Shown: positions 25,356-34,375 of the stretch, one piece after another | Layout of the letters: each line of letters opens with the position of its first letter | How positions within the stretch are numbered: the stretch's first letter is position 1 | Assembly (NCBI GenBank): GCA_049670505.1 | Contig: JBATTK010000120.1 | Location: forward strand, 1 to 54,936 | From: JBATTK01 sp049670505 | Lineage (GTDB): Bacteria > Bacteroidota > Bacteroidia > Flavobacteriales > Flavobacteriaceae | DNA length: 54,936 bases | Reading direction: 5' to 3' | Position numbers and translations under genes: made by a program | The notes under the pieces: generated by a model | What the model was told of the DNA's origin: nothing | The model's input: the letters and a program-made list of their open reading frames with translations, nothing else | The model's database searches: none

Positions 25356-25441
25356 TTTAACATTAATTCAAGGTGATTATTGGCGCTTGGATCCACTTTT
25401 TTGATTTATTTTGTAGGTAAAGTACACTAACTTTCTTCTTC

Positions 25442-26224
25442 ATGGAACAAATTGATCTTTGGGAACCTTTGAATTTGTTCATTTTTGCCGTTATACTTTT
25501 TCTTATCATCTTTATCAGATACCTCATCGTTGCAGGGGCATATCACTATATTTTTTACGTGCTGTTCCGCAAACGTTTCAAAAATAGGATTATTGATCTC
25601 TCGCCCGTAAAACAGCAACAACAGCTAAAAGAAATCTATTGGTCCGCTATGAGTGCTTTGGTGTTTACCCTTTTTGGGGCGGGAATGTTTTTTTTATGGC
25701 TTCATGATTATACCGCCATTTATGTAGCGCTGAATACCTATCCGATATGGTATTTGTTCGTTAGCGTTTTTTTGGCACTTTTTATTCAGGACACCTATTA
25801 TTATTGGTTGCATAGGTGGATGCATTTACCCCGGATTTATAAGTATCTGCATAGGGTACACCATAAGAGCGTGCATACCTCTGTATTCACGTCGTTTTCG
25901 TTTCATCCGGCCGAATCGGTGTTACAGGCGTTGATTCTTCCGCTAATTGTAATCGTTTTGCCCTTACATCTATATGCCGCACTTTTTATCCTTATTTTAA
26001 TGACCCTCTCCGCCGTAATCAATCATGCGGGGGTAGAGATATATCCATCGGGAAAGTTTGGAAATTGGATGTCCAAATGGATCATAGGTGCTAGCCATCA
26101 CGACCAACATCATAGAAAATTCAACTATAATTTTGGATTGTATTTTACTTTTTGGGATAGATGGATGGGTACAGAAAGTTCTTATGATAGGGAATGGTCC
26201 GAAAATAAGGAAAAACCATTATAA
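25442..26224 (+). CDS. sterol desaturase / fatty acid hydroxylase family membrane protein
   Basis: Di-iron membrane oxygenase family. The 260-residue protein has four to five membrane helices and the conserved histidine clusters HRWMH, HRVHHKSVHT and HHDQHHRKFNYNFG, followed by FWDRWMGT. These clusters bind the two irons. Possible substrates are membrane lipid acyl chains or carotenoids, but sequence does not say which. It stands alone between tyrS and fhs. Confidence 0.88.
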   Translation: MEQIDLWEPLNLFIFAVILFLIIFIRYLIVAGAYHYIFYVLFRKRFKNRIIDLSPVKQQQQLKEIYWSAMSALVFTLFGAGMFFLWLHDYTAIYVALNTYPIWYLFVSVFLALFIQDTYYYWLHRWMHLPRIYKYLHRVHHKSVHTSVFTSFSFHPAESVLQALILPLIVIVLPLHLYAALFILILMTLSAVINHAGVEIYPSGKFGNWMSKWIIGASHHDQHHRKFNYNFGLYFTFWDRWMGTESSYDREWSENKEKPL

Positions 26225-26404
26225 GATTAAAACAACCCCCTGAACAAACATTTTCTGTATTTTCGATAGCTTCCCAAGCTTGTTCCGTACTTAAATTAGA
26301 TGAAGTAAAATACTTGGGGATGGGCAGGGAAAGTCATATCTTTTAAGCCAGCTTCGTCCGAAGCTATTTAGGTAATAGCATAAACCCTTTAAGCAAAAAC
26401 TTGT

Positions 26405-28072
26405 ATGAGCGACTTGGAGATAGCCAAAAATGTAACCCTTGAACCCATTGCGTCGATTGCTAAAAAATTCGGACTTCTTCCAGATGATATCGAGATGTAC
26501 GGCAAGTATAAAGCCAAATTGCCACTTACTAAAATAGCTACGGAAAAAATAGACCAGAGTAAACTTATACTAGTTTCCGCAATATCGCCTACCCCCGCAG
26601 GGGAGGGGAAAACCACTATATCGATAGGACTTTCGGAAGGACTGAACCAGCTTGGAAAAAAAACTACGGTAGTACTTAGGGAACCTTCACTGGGGCCGGT
26701 TTTTGGCATCAAGGGAGGTGCCACCGGAGGGGGGTATTCCCAAGTACTTCCTATGGAAGATATCAACCTGCATTTTACAGGGGATTTTGCCGCCATTGAA
26801 AAAGCGCACAACTTATTGGCTGCCCTTATAGATAATAATATCCAAAGCAAGACCAACTCTTTAGGTTTGGATGCACGTACCATTTCTTGGAAAAGGGTCA
26901 TGGACATGAACGATAGGGCGCTTAGGTTGGTTATTGTTGGTTTGGGGGGTACTACTTCCGGTATCCCGAGGGAAACTGGTTTTGATATCACCGCGGCCTC
27001 GGAAATAATGGCCATTCTATGCCTTGCAAATGATCTGGAAGATTTGAAGCAACGGCTGGGCACTATCTTTATAGGCTACACTTTTGATAAAAAACCTATC
27101 TATGCGCGCGACCTAAAAGCGCAAGGCGCTATGGCCGCACTCTTAAAAGATGCCATTAAGCCCAATATAGTGCAAACGATCGAAGGTAACCCTGCTATAA
27201 TTCATGGTGGACCCTTTGCCAATATTGCCCAGGGAACCAATTCGGTTATTGCTACCCGAATGGCGATGTCATTTTCCGAATACACCGTTACCGAAGCTGG
27301 TTTTGGGTTTGATTTGGGTGCGGAAAAGTTTTTTGACATCAAATGTCAAAGTGCAGGATTATTTCCAAAAGCGGTGGTTCTGACCACTACGGTAAGGGCA
27401 CTTAAGTATCATGGTGGCGCCAACCTGAATTCTTTGACCGAACCGGATATGGAGGCCTTGACCAAAGGGATTCCCAATTTGGAGAAACATGTGGAAAATA
27501 TACGCTTGTTTAATGTTCCCTCCGTGGTTGCGATTAACCGTTTTGCTACGGATACGGACGAGGAAATTAATCTGATCAAGGAAATGGCCCATAAGATGGG
27601 GGTTCGGGTAGCAATTGCGGATGTTTGGGCCAAGGGGGGTACAGGTGCCCTGGATTTGGCCAAACAAGTAATAGACGTCGCCGAGAAAAATAAAACTTCC
27701 TTTACCCCATTGTACCATTGGGATATGGATTTGAAATCTAAAATAGAGACCATTGCTACAAAAATATATGGTGCCGAGCATGTGGACTATACCACCCAAG
27801 CCAAAAAGGATATAAAAAAGATTGCAGATCTGAATTTGGAGAAACTTCCCGTATGTATCGCTAAAACGCAGAAGTCATTATCGGATAATCCGGCGCTATT
27901 GGGCAGACCAAAGGATTTTATTATTACCGTCAGGGAAATTGAAATTGCCGCAGGCGCGGGCTTCCTGATACCGATAACCGGGGATATTATGCGAATGCCC
28001 GGTTTACCTGGCCACCCGGCATCCGAAAAAATAGATATCGACAAGGATGGAGTTATTTCAGGACTGTTTTAG
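26405..28072 (+). CDS. fhs: formate--tetrahydrofolate ligase
   Basis: ATP-dependent formation of 10-formyl-THF from formate. The 555-residue protein has the P-loop PTPAGEGKTTISIGL, LREPSLGPVFGIKGGATGGG, FTGDFAAIEKAHNLLAA and a C-terminal GDIMRMPGLPGHPAS. Length and order are normal for the family. The 180-bp gap upstream shows no gene and no clear -7 element. Confidence 0.97.
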   Translation: MSDLEIAKNVTLEPIASIAKKFGLLPDDIEMYGKYKAKLPLTKIATEKIDQSKLILVSAISPTPAGEGKTTISIGLSEGLNQLGKKTTVVLREPSLGPVFGIKGGATGGGYSQVLPMEDINLHFTGDFAAIEKAHNLLAALIDNNIQSKTNSLGLDARTISWKRVMDMNDRALRLVIVGLGGTTSGIPRETGFDITAASEIMAILCLANDLEDLKQRLGTIFIGYTFDKKPIYARDLKAQGAMAALLKDAIKPNIVQTIEGNPAIIHGGPFANIAQGTNSVIATRMAMSFSEYTVTEAGFGFDLGAEKFFDIKCQSAGLFPKAVVLTTTVRALKYHGGANLNSLTEPDMEALTKGIPNLEKHVENIRLFNVPSVVAINRFATDTDEEINLIKEMAHKMGVRVAIADVWAKGGTGALDLAKQVIDVAEKNKTSFTPLYHWDMDLKSKIETIATKIYGAEHVDYTTQAKKDIKKIADLNLEKLPVCIAKTQKSLSDNPALLGRPKDFIITVREIEIAAGAGFLIPITGDIMRMPGLPGHPASEKIDIDKDGVISGLF

Positions 28073-28098
28073 GAGCAAAGATATCCTGTGGATAAGGG

Positions 28099-29076
28099 CT
28101 ACAGCAGCATTAAATTACAGCCCCTAATGTCCGAATGGTCAAAACGGCCCAATATTTCAAAGCTTCCGTCGGCATAGGTCTTTCCCAAATCTTGTGTTGC
28201 AATAAAGGAACAAGAATGTATATTGGCCAGATCAATGATATTTACCCCGCCCGTTTTTCCTTTTTTCTGTTCCGATAATGGGTCTTCCGTATCGCGTATC
28301 GTAATTTTCATCCAAGGAGGAGAGGTAAAAATACCATTTCCCTTGGAATAAGCTTGGGACAATAATTCGGTCATCCCGTACTCGGAATGGATACTTTGGA
28401 CACCAAAACCCTTTTTCAGGATCCCATGTAATTCCTCACGTATCATTTCCTTTCTCCTACCTTTCATGCCACCGGTTTCCATAACAATAGTATGCTTTAG
28501 GTTCAATTGATGTTTTTCCACCAAATCCAATAAGGCAAAAGAAACCCCGATCAGCAGAATCCTTGTTCCTTTTGCATCCAATTCAACCAGTTTTTCTTTT
28601 AAACCGGCGATATCATGTAGGTAAAAGCCACTATCGGGATGATTACTTTTTGTAATGAGGTCGTTCACCATATAAATTAAGGAAGAGCCTTCCCTTTCCA
28701 AATAGGAAGGTAACAAGGCCAACACACAATAGTTCCTTATATTCCCATAGAAATTGGTAAAGGCATGCAGGTAACTTTTCTCATAGAGCTTTATATCCGT
28801 CACATAATGCTTGCTATGTAAGCTCCCCGTTGTGCCACTACTTGAGAATACGGTTTCGGGAATGGTATTCCCAACAAGTACTTTTTTGGATTTAAAAAAT
28901 TCAATAGGCAAAAAAGGAATGTGTTTGGAGGTAGTTACATTAGTATCGGATTTCCCTAGATACATGCAAAATTCACGATATACTAAATTTTTTTGATACT
29001 GTAATCTAAAAATCTCCAGTGCTGTGGATTCAAACTCCCCAGGGGATGTAATTTCAAAAATCGTGTCGATTACCAT
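28099..29076 (-). CDS. LuxE/PaaK-like acyltransferase (acyl-protein synthetase family)
   Basis: The 325-residue protein has the adenylate-forming signature VFSSSGTTGSLHSKH at about residues 78-92, then LALLPSYLEREGSSLIYMV, VMETGGMKGRRKEM and SEYGMTELLSQAY. These match LuxE-type fatty-acyl-protein synthetases, which activate an acyl group with ATP. No luxCD or other bioluminescence genes are here. In flavobacteria this gene is common and probably acts in surface-glycan or lipid acylation, an inference only. Confidence 0.83.
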   Translation of the reverse strand: MVIDTIFEITSPGEFESTALEIFRLQYQKNLVYREFCMYLGKSDTNVTTSKHIPFLPIEFFKSKKVLVGNTIPETVFSSSGTTGSLHSKHYVTDIKLYEKSYLHAFTNFYGNIRNYCVLALLPSYLEREGSSLIYMVNDLITKSNHPDSGFYLHDIAGLKEKLVELDAKGTRILLIGVSFALLDLVEKHQLNLKHTIVMETGGMKGRRKEMIREELHGILKKGFGVQSIHSEYGMTELLSQAYSKGNGIFTSPPWMKITIRDTEDPLSEQKKGKTGGVNIIDLANIHSCSFIATQDLGKTYADGSFEILGRFDHSDIRGCNLMLL

Positions 29077-29102
29077 GGCTAATTTTGCTACCGTAAAAGT
29101 AA

Positions 29103-29130
29103 CAAAATAAAAAACCCCTTTTCTAGGGGC
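29103..29130 (-). terminator. terminator after the upstream miniature T9SS protein
   Basis: On the minus strand GCCCC-TAGAAAA-GGGG is followed by a TTTTTTATTTTG tract. The stem is short (4-5 bp) but the T tract is strong, and it sits 28 bp after the stop at 29158. Confidence 0.6.
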
Positions 29131-29157
29131 GTTCTCAATTACCTAAGATGATAAGGA

Positions 29158-29484
29158 CTATTTTACCACCAATTTTCTTGTTATCGTTTTGCTATTTTCT
29201 GTTACCTGTAGCATATAGACTCCAGGCACTAATTTTGAGATGTTCAACGCCTTTGTAGCGATTCTATCCCTAAGAACTACTTCACCAAAGAGATCGTAAA
29301 CAACAATATCCTTACTGTCATTTCTTTTCGTGGCAATATATACCACATTATTAAAAACAGGATTGGGATACAATTTAAAATCTGCATTTTCCCCACTAGT
29401 AGGAGAGGTATGGGTATTTAATTCCTGACCGGACAGGCCAATGGTAAATGCCGCGATAAGCAGCGTTAAGTAGATTCTTTTCAT
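29158..29484 (-). CDS. miniature protein: signal peptide plus T9SS type A sorting domain
   Basis: The 108-residue product has a signal peptide (residues 1-19, ending LSGQE), a ~15-residue linker, then a complete C-terminal sorting domain: FKLYPNPVFNNVVYIA, DIVVYDLFGEVVLRD, LNISKLVPGVYMLQV and the basic end KTITRKLVVK. Such domains take proteins through the outer membrane by the type IX system. There is almost no cargo here. It is a paralogue of the next upstream gene. Confidence 0.85.
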   Translation of the reverse strand: MKRIYLTLLIAAFTIGLSGQELNTHTSPTSGENADFKLYPNPVFNNVVYIATKRNDSKDIVVYDLFGEVVLRDRIATKALNISKLVPGVYMLQVTENSKTITRKLVVK

Positions 29485-29704
29485 TAGAATTGATTTGGGA
29501 TCAACGGGGTAAAGATAATGAAAGGGCTTGCTTACGAATATAAAATGTTGTGAAATGATGTTTTTTGTAGGTAAAAAACTTCACTTTGTCCGTTCGTCGA
29601 ATTTTTATATTGAAATTGCCACTAAGGAGAAGGTAAAACAGTACTTCACGGGTTGATATAACGGAACTGTAAACAAAAAATATTGGGGAGTTTTTAAAAG
29701 CTAT

Positions 29705-30013
29705 TTACTTTATGATGAGCTTTCTGGTAGCTACTTTGTTATTTTCAAAGACCCGAAGTACATATATCCCTTTATCCAAACCAGACAAATTTAACTCCCT
29801 GCCCAAGATGGTCGTTTCCAAGACCTGGGTACCGAGAACATCATATATCAATATATTTTTCGGGGCGTTTTCCGCGGTACTAATATATACCTTGCCATGG
29901 GTAACAGGGTTTGGGTATAGTTTAAAGCCCTCAATATCCCCCCTGCTTTGGGTCTGCTGACCAAAAGCAAAAGAAGAAATAAATAAGAATGCAATGAGGT
30001 AGATGTGCTTCAT
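29705..30013 (-). CDS. second miniature T9SS sorting-domain protein
   Basis: The 102-residue product has a signal peptide (1-19, FAFGQQ), a short linker and a type A sorting domain: FKLYPNPVTHGKVYI, NILIYDVLGTQVLE, LNLSGLDKGIYVLRV and VATRKLIIK. It parallels the neighbour at 29158 throughout its length, which points to tandem duplication; the 220-bp spacing between them has no gene. A minus-strand -7 element (TATATTTG, 30037 to 30030) sits 16 bp before its ATG. Confidence 0.85.
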   Translation of the reverse strand: MKHIYLIAFLFISSFAFGQQTQSRGDIEGFKLYPNPVTHGKVYISTAENAPKNILIYDVLGTQVLETTILGRELNLSGLDKGIYVLRVFENNKVATRKLIIK

Positions 30014-30029
30014 ACATACATATATACGG

Positions 30030-30037
30030 CAAATATA
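30030..30037 (-). promoter_or_regulatory. -7 element (TATATTTG) before the T9SS mini-protein
   Basis: CAAATATA on the plus strand reads TATATTTG on the minus strand and lies 16 bp upstream of the ATG at 30013. Confidence 0.5.
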
Positions 30038-30097
30038 CAGATTTTAGTCTTTGCCATTACAATTAATCGTTCAACTGCAAAAACTTGGCCAAAATGC

Positions 30098-30129
30098 AAA
30101 AAGCCCTGACCGAATCGTCAGGGCTTTTT
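30098..30129. terminator. terminator after the receptor / beta-helix operon
   Basis: A perfect 13-bp stem (AAAAAGCCCTGAC at 30098-30110, complement at 30117-30129) with loop CGAATC and flanking T runs. It is 17 bp after the stop at 30147. Confidence 0.9.
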
Positions 30130-30146
30130 GTTAAAATGTGTTGTTA

Positions 30147-31337
30147 TTAGTTAATCCCAACGGTCCATCCGGCACCCCAGCTAGCAACATCCGAACCGGT
30201 ACCATCACCGATACCGCTTACTAAATCGGCTTCGGTAGATACCCCACCATCAATAGCCGTATTCGCAACAACTTCGGTGAAGGTTACATTGGTAAAAGAT
30301 AAAGTACCATCAACGATGTTCTGAGAAGTAGGAGTAGCCTCTTCATCATCGTCTACTGAGATTCCCGTATTCTTTCCTACGATAAGAACATTGGTAAAGG
30401 TACCTTGTGTGCCTGCACGCAACAAGAAACCTCTAGTGCTGTCATCATCACTTTCACTTACGATCGTCACATTCTCAACAGTTGGATTGGAGAATAGTCC
30501 CGTTGCGTTGGTAAAATCCGTATTGAAACCATCGCATTCAAAAGCTTCGTCGCCGATGCCACTTTCTTGTAATACGTAAGCATTCGTGATCGTACCGCTA
30601 TATCCTTCGGTCCAGTCAATAGAATCATCCGCTGCGTTTACTACTGCCACAAAACTGGCATTAACCGTACCACCAAAGAATTCAACCCCGTCGTCATCAC
30701 CTTCAAAAGCTTGGATATATTCAACCGTAGTTCCACTGCCGACACCATAAAAGGAGAAACCATTATTTTCCGATTGTCCGTCTGCGGCACCACCTGAATA
30801 TTGGACCCGGACATATCTAAGTACACCGGAATTATCATCTGCTACATTTCCGCCATAAGGAAGGTTACCTATTTCCGAAGTAGCAGTGGCATCTCCGGTT
30901 ACCGAGTTAACGGGAGCTCTTCCTAAGACAATCAATCCTCCCCAGTCTCCAGCGGAAGGAGCAGATGAATTTGATGTGAATATTATAGGACTGGAAGGCG
31001 TTCCATTAGCAACGATTTGAGCTCCTTGTTCAATCGCCAGATAAACATTTGGGCCTGCTTCCGCTCTGATAACCGTTCCTGGTTCAATGGTAAGTACGGC
31101 GCCGGACGCAACTATGGTGGCACCCGTGATTAAATACTCCGTATCTGACTCCAGGGTAAGGCTTTCTGTAATTGAACCAGTACCTGGAGTAAGGATTACT
31201 GTTTCATTCCCTCCTGAGCCACCTGTAGTGTTATTGGTAACACTATTATCGTTAATAACGATATCTGCGGTGTCGTCGCTTTCGCAAGCTGCAAAGATCG
31301 AAGCGGCTATACCTAGTAAAAATAATTTGCTTTTCAT
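30147..31337 (-). CDS. beta-helix lipoprotein paired with the TonB-dependent receptor
   Basis: The 396-residue protein has a lipoprotein signal (MKSKLFLLGIAASIFAAC, lipidated C18), a Thr/Gly/Asn-rich linker, then a parallel beta-helix-like region. That region includes LTIEPGTVIRAEAG, GDWGGLIVLGRAPVN, GVLRYVRVQYSGG, VEYIQAFEGDDDGVEFFGG and FLLRAGTQGTFTNVLIVGKN, and it is strongly acidic. In databases such proteins are often mislabelled as transporters. It follows the TonB-dependent receptor gene by 37 bp and ends at a strong terminator, so the two form an operon. It may act as the surface partner of the receptor in the way SusD partners SusC, which is an inference. Confidence 0.82.
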   Translation of the reverse strand: MKSKLFLLGIAASIFAACESDDTADIVINDNSVTNNTTGGSGGNETVILTPGTGSITESLTLESDTEYLITGATIVASGAVLTIEPGTVIRAEAGPNVYLAIEQGAQIVANGTPSSPIIFTSNSSAPSAGDWGGLIVLGRAPVNSVTGDATATSEIGNLPYGGNVADDNSGVLRYVRVQYSGGAADGQSENNGFSFYGVGSGTTVEYIQAFEGDDDGVEFFGGTVNASFVAVVNAADDSIDWTEGYSGTITNAYVLQESGIGDEAFECDGFNTDFTNATGLFSNPTVENVTIVSESDDDSTRGFLLRAGTQGTFTNVLIVGKNTGISVDDDEEATPTSQNIVDGTLSFTNVTFTEVVANTAIDGGVSTEADLVSGIGDGTGSDVASWGAGWTVGIN

Positions 31338-31374
31338 TGTTTTCGAGTTTAAAATGTAATTAAGGATTATTTAT

Positions 31375-34194
31375 TTAAAATTTATATTTGAGCGTTAGTC
31401 CAACATTGATTCCAAGATTGTATTCACGTATAATAACATCGCCACTACCTGTTCCTTCCCTGATCAGGGTGATATCGGGATCTAATAGGTTTCTGGCACT
31501 TAAATTTGCTTCAAAGTGTTCACCAATGGGGTTTCGCCAAACAAAGTTGAGCGTAGGCACTGCATTCTCAACAATATTGCCCAAAGATCCTGCGCCTAGG
31601 GCAAAAATCCGGTCTGAAAAATAAGAGAAGACCAAGGTTGCCTTAGGGGTATAGTTTTTGAAAACTGGACTGTAATTAACATCGGCATTGACAATAATGG
31701 GCGATGCACCTTCCAATTCATCAGAGGTCCTATCAAACGAAGTCCCAAAGGTATTCTCTTCCCCGGCCTCAATGGCCTTTAGGTCTTGGTTGGTATACGT
31801 ATAGGCGGCGTTAAGGCCTAATGAAAGTGTTGGATTGTCATCGGCATCGGTCATTATATTTTTACGTACCTCCAATTCAACACCAAATGCTTCTGCTTGG
31901 TCTCCTGTTCGGAAAAATCGTTGTGTTCCAGTAGCGTCCGCTGCAATAACCCGGTTCACCGGATCCTGTATCAGTTTTCCAAAAGCGGCAAGGGAAATGA
32001 TCTCCCCGCGATCCATAAACCATTCGTACTTTAAATCAAAATTATAGATGTCCGAATAGTTGATGCCCTGACCATCTCTACCACCAAATAAATCGGGATT
32101 ACCACCTACTCGCTGGGTAACGGCTTCATATACAAATGGGGCTACCTCCTTAAATTCCGGAAAGGATACCGTATTGCTGAAGGCAAAACGAAGATTGGTA
32201 TTTTCATTTAAAGCGTAGCGTACGTTTAAACTGGGCAGAAAGATATTTTCATATACATCCCTAAAACCGGGGTCGTTCGGCGGTAGGTTGATGACATCGT
32301 AAACGATATTTTGACTTACCGATTCCGCCCTTATACCAGGTACCACCAACCATTTCTCCCCAAGACTAAATTCTGCCGTAACATATCCGGCATGGATATC
32401 GAGATTTCCTTTATAGGTATTATCAGCCAGACCAGGACGGTTTACCGATCCGATATCGTTGTTGATCGGGTTCAAATTCCTTATTTCATATAGGGCGCCT
32501 TCCCTACCGGTAAGGCTGCTGTTTTCTAGCGTAAAAAAGGAATTGAAATCATTAACGTCCGTTACCGGTGTAGTTCTATCAAAAATTCGGTAACCATAGC
32601 GAATACTGTTGAACCTTCGCTCTTTTCTTCTTCCATTATAACCGAAATTTAGTTTCACCTTTTCCGAAGCTTGGTAACCCAAATGCACAAAACTGTTCAA
32701 TTCATCGTCCTCGATACTCTGGAAGAAGCGTTGGTTTTCAAATGCCGTATTCGTAAAGAATACCGGATTTGTATCCGGGTCGTTGTCCAATGCAAATTGA
32801 TAGTTTTCAAGGGTAATACGTTTTCTATCCGGTTCATCGGAAAATACTTTGTTGAATCCTGTACCCCAATCCAAGGACCATTTTTCATCAAAAGTATGTT
32901 GGCCGTTCAGCTGGTTGACGAAAATCATGTCTTGGTTAAACTGTACGTTCAATACAAAAAAACCATCGTCGGAAGTAATACCATCACGATTAAAACCTTC
33001 CCCGTTCACCCCATAGAAGCCAACGGCGTCCGTAGAACTATTTACAAATAACGAACTGAATTTAACCTTGTTCTCATTGTTGATTTTATAGCTGATGTTC
33101 CCAAGTGCGGTAGTTGTGGTCTTATAGGCAAATTCCCTTGTATTCGGGAAATCAAATTTTAACACGTTCGTAAAGTCTCTTGCGGGGCCTTCCCATAGTT
33201 CGTACCCATTACTAAAACTTGCCGTTCCAAAGAAACTGAGTCTAGACTCATCATTAAAGTTAAAGGAATATCCACCTTCTATTGCTCCCGAGAAATTAAT
33301 AGGTTCCGCAGCCGACTGTGGGTCTACTCCATGCGAGAGAATAATTGCAAAAGGATCGTTATCATATCTGTTGTAGAACCCGAAATAGCTTGGCCCTTCA
33401 CTTCGCACAAAATCCTCTCCCGAAGCATTGGAGTTCAATCCACTTCCCAAAGAAACTTCCAAATAACCATTGCCGGTATATTCCTTGGAATCTATATTGA
33501 CATTACCTGCAGCAAAATCGCCATAAAAGGCAGGAGTATAGGCCTTGCTTACGGATACGTTTTCAATCACTCCGGACGAGAAAAGATCTAAATTGATATT
33601 TTTCTTGTTTACATCATTGGAAGGAAGCGACAAATCGTTCATGGTTGTGTTTTGATATCTGTCACCAAGCCCGCGGACATATACGTTGCTAGAGCCCTGT
33701 TGTTTGGAAATACCAGATATCTGGGCGACTGCTGCCGCAGCATCATCTATTCCTTTTAAGGTAAGTGCTTCGGCACTAATAGCTTCCGTTATCTCAACAG
33801 CTTTCTTTTGGGCCAATAATAAAGCCACTTCGGAATCCTGTCTAGCCGATGTGGTTACTATAACTTCATCCAAACCAACACTACTGGAACCAAGTGCGGT
33901 ATTTACCTCGGTAACCTTGGCCGCTTCTACGGTAACGTTGGGGATTTCCAAAGTTTCATAACCTAAAAAACTTATAATTAATGTGTATACCCCAGGTTCC
34001 ACATTTGCAATCTCATATAAACCGTCAAAATCGGAGGTAGTTCCTTGAGTGGTTCCTTTTATAAGGATGTTCGCAAAGGCCAAAGGATCATTGTTCAATT
34101 CCTTGTCGGTAAGCTTACCGACTATGCTTCCTGTGTCCTGGGCATAGCTAAAAAAAACGGAAAATACTATCAGTGCTGTAAAGATTTGTTTCAT
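31375..34194 (-). CDS. TonB-dependent outer-membrane receptor with carboxypeptidase-like N-terminal domain
   Basis: Start ATG 34194 gives 939 residues; codons upstream in frame are not needed. Signal peptide 1-19 (VFFSYAQ). A CarboxypepD_reg-like domain follows (about 20-100: GSIVGKLTDKELNNDPLAFA, GTTSDFDGLYEI). The plug domain contains GLDEVIVTT, QISGISKQQGSSNVYVRGLG and DRYQNTTMNDLSLPS. A 22-strand-type barrel ends in LGINVGLTLKYKF with terminal aromatic F. No SusD-like gene is adjacent; the partner is a beta-helix lipoprotein. Upstream is an array of PhoB-box-like heptamers shared with the two-component system, so phosphate-linked control is likely. Confidence 0.92.
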   Translation of the reverse strand: MKQIFTALIVFSVFFSYAQDTGSIVGKLTDKELNNDPLAFANILIKGTTQGTTSDFDGLYEIANVEPGVYTLIISFLGYETLEIPNVTVEAAKVTEVNTALGSSSVGLDEVIVTTSARQDSEVALLLAQKKAVEITEAISAEALTLKGIDDAAAAVAQISGISKQQGSSNVYVRGLGDRYQNTTMNDLSLPSNDVNKKNINLDLFSSGVIENVSVSKAYTPAFYGDFAAGNVNIDSKEYTGNGYLEVSLGSGLNSNASGEDFVRSEGPSYFGFYNRYDNDPFAIILSHGVDPQSAAEPINFSGAIEGGYSFNFNDESRLSFFGTASFSNGYELWEGPARDFTNVLKFDFPNTREFAYKTTTTALGNISYKINNENKVKFSSLFVNSSTDAVGFYGVNGEGFNRDGITSDDGFFVLNVQFNQDMIFVNQLNGQHTFDEKWSLDWGTGFNKVFSDEPDRKRITLENYQFALDNDPDTNPVFFTNTAFENQRFFQSIEDDELNSFVHLGYQASEKVKLNFGYNGRRKERRFNSIRYGYRIFDRTTPVTDVNDFNSFFTLENSSLTGREGALYEIRNLNPINNDIGSVNRPGLADNTYKGNLDIHAGYVTAEFSLGEKWLVVPGIRAESVSQNIVYDVINLPPNDPGFRDVYENIFLPSLNVRYALNENTNLRFAFSNTVSFPEFKEVAPFVYEAVTQRVGGNPDLFGGRDGQGINYSDIYNFDLKYEWFMDRGEIISLAAFGKLIQDPVNRVIAADATGTQRFFRTGDQAEAFGVELEVRKNIMTDADDNPTLSLGLNAAYTYTNQDLKAIEAGEENTFGTSFDRTSDELEGASPIIVNADVNYSPVFKNYTPKATLVFSYFSDRIFALGAGSLGNIVENAVPTLNFVWRNPIGEHFEANLSARNLLDPDITLIREGTGSGDVIIREYNLGINVGLTLKYKF

Positions 34195-34218
34195 CGAGTT
34201 GGATTTCAATTTCTGCAG

Positions 34219-34226
34219 CAAAGAAC
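34219..34226 (-). promoter_or_regulatory. weak -7-like element for the receptor operon
   Basis: On the minus strand GTTCTTTG (34226 to 34219) matches TAnnTTTG at 4 of 6 fixed positions. It is 9 bp downstream of the nearest heptamer (CGTTAAA at 34236) and 24 bp before the ATG. A weak -7 this close to the array is what an activator-dependent promoter would show. Confidence 0.4.
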
Positions 34227-34235
34227 GATAGGTGC

Positions 34236-34316
34236 CGTTAAAGTCATGTTACGCACATGTTAAACATTTATTTTTTAAGCGTTACTTAAACGTTACGATA
34301 TTAAATGAATGTTAAG
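34236..34316. promoter_or_regulatory. PhoB-box-like heptamer array between receptor and two-component genes
   Basis: Heptamers read on the plus strand: CGTTAAA 34236, TGTTACG 34247, TGTTAAA 34258, CGTTACT 34280, CGTTACG 34291, then TATTAAA 34299 and TGTTAAG 34310. The first three are separated by exactly 4 bp. The first five all lie on one 11-bp lattice, with one degenerate slot at 34269; the last two are a pair of 11-bp spacing shifted by 3 bp. Seven-base direct repeats with 4-bp spacers are the layout bound by PhoB/OmpR-type regulators. Confidence 0.7.
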
Positions 34317-34342
34317 TGGCTTAAGCGTAATAGTATTATATT

Positions 34343-34350
34343 TACATTTG
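34343..34350 (+). promoter_or_regulatory. -7 element (TACATTTG) before the response regulator
   Basis: TACATTTG is a full TAnnTTTG match, 25 bp before the ATG at 34376 and 26 bp after the last heptamer of the array. Confidence 0.55.
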
Positions 34351-34375
34351 GGAGCGATAACCAAAGAATTATCCC

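Noticed and set aside
26225..26404. Possible riboswitch before formate-THF ligase
   Set aside because: I could not find a conserved aptamer pattern or an expression-platform hairpin in this 180-bp gap.
28099..29076. Possible bioluminescence locus, because of the LuxE-like gene
   Set aside because: No luxA, B, C or D gene nearby; LuxE-like acyltransferases are common in non-luminous flavobacteria.
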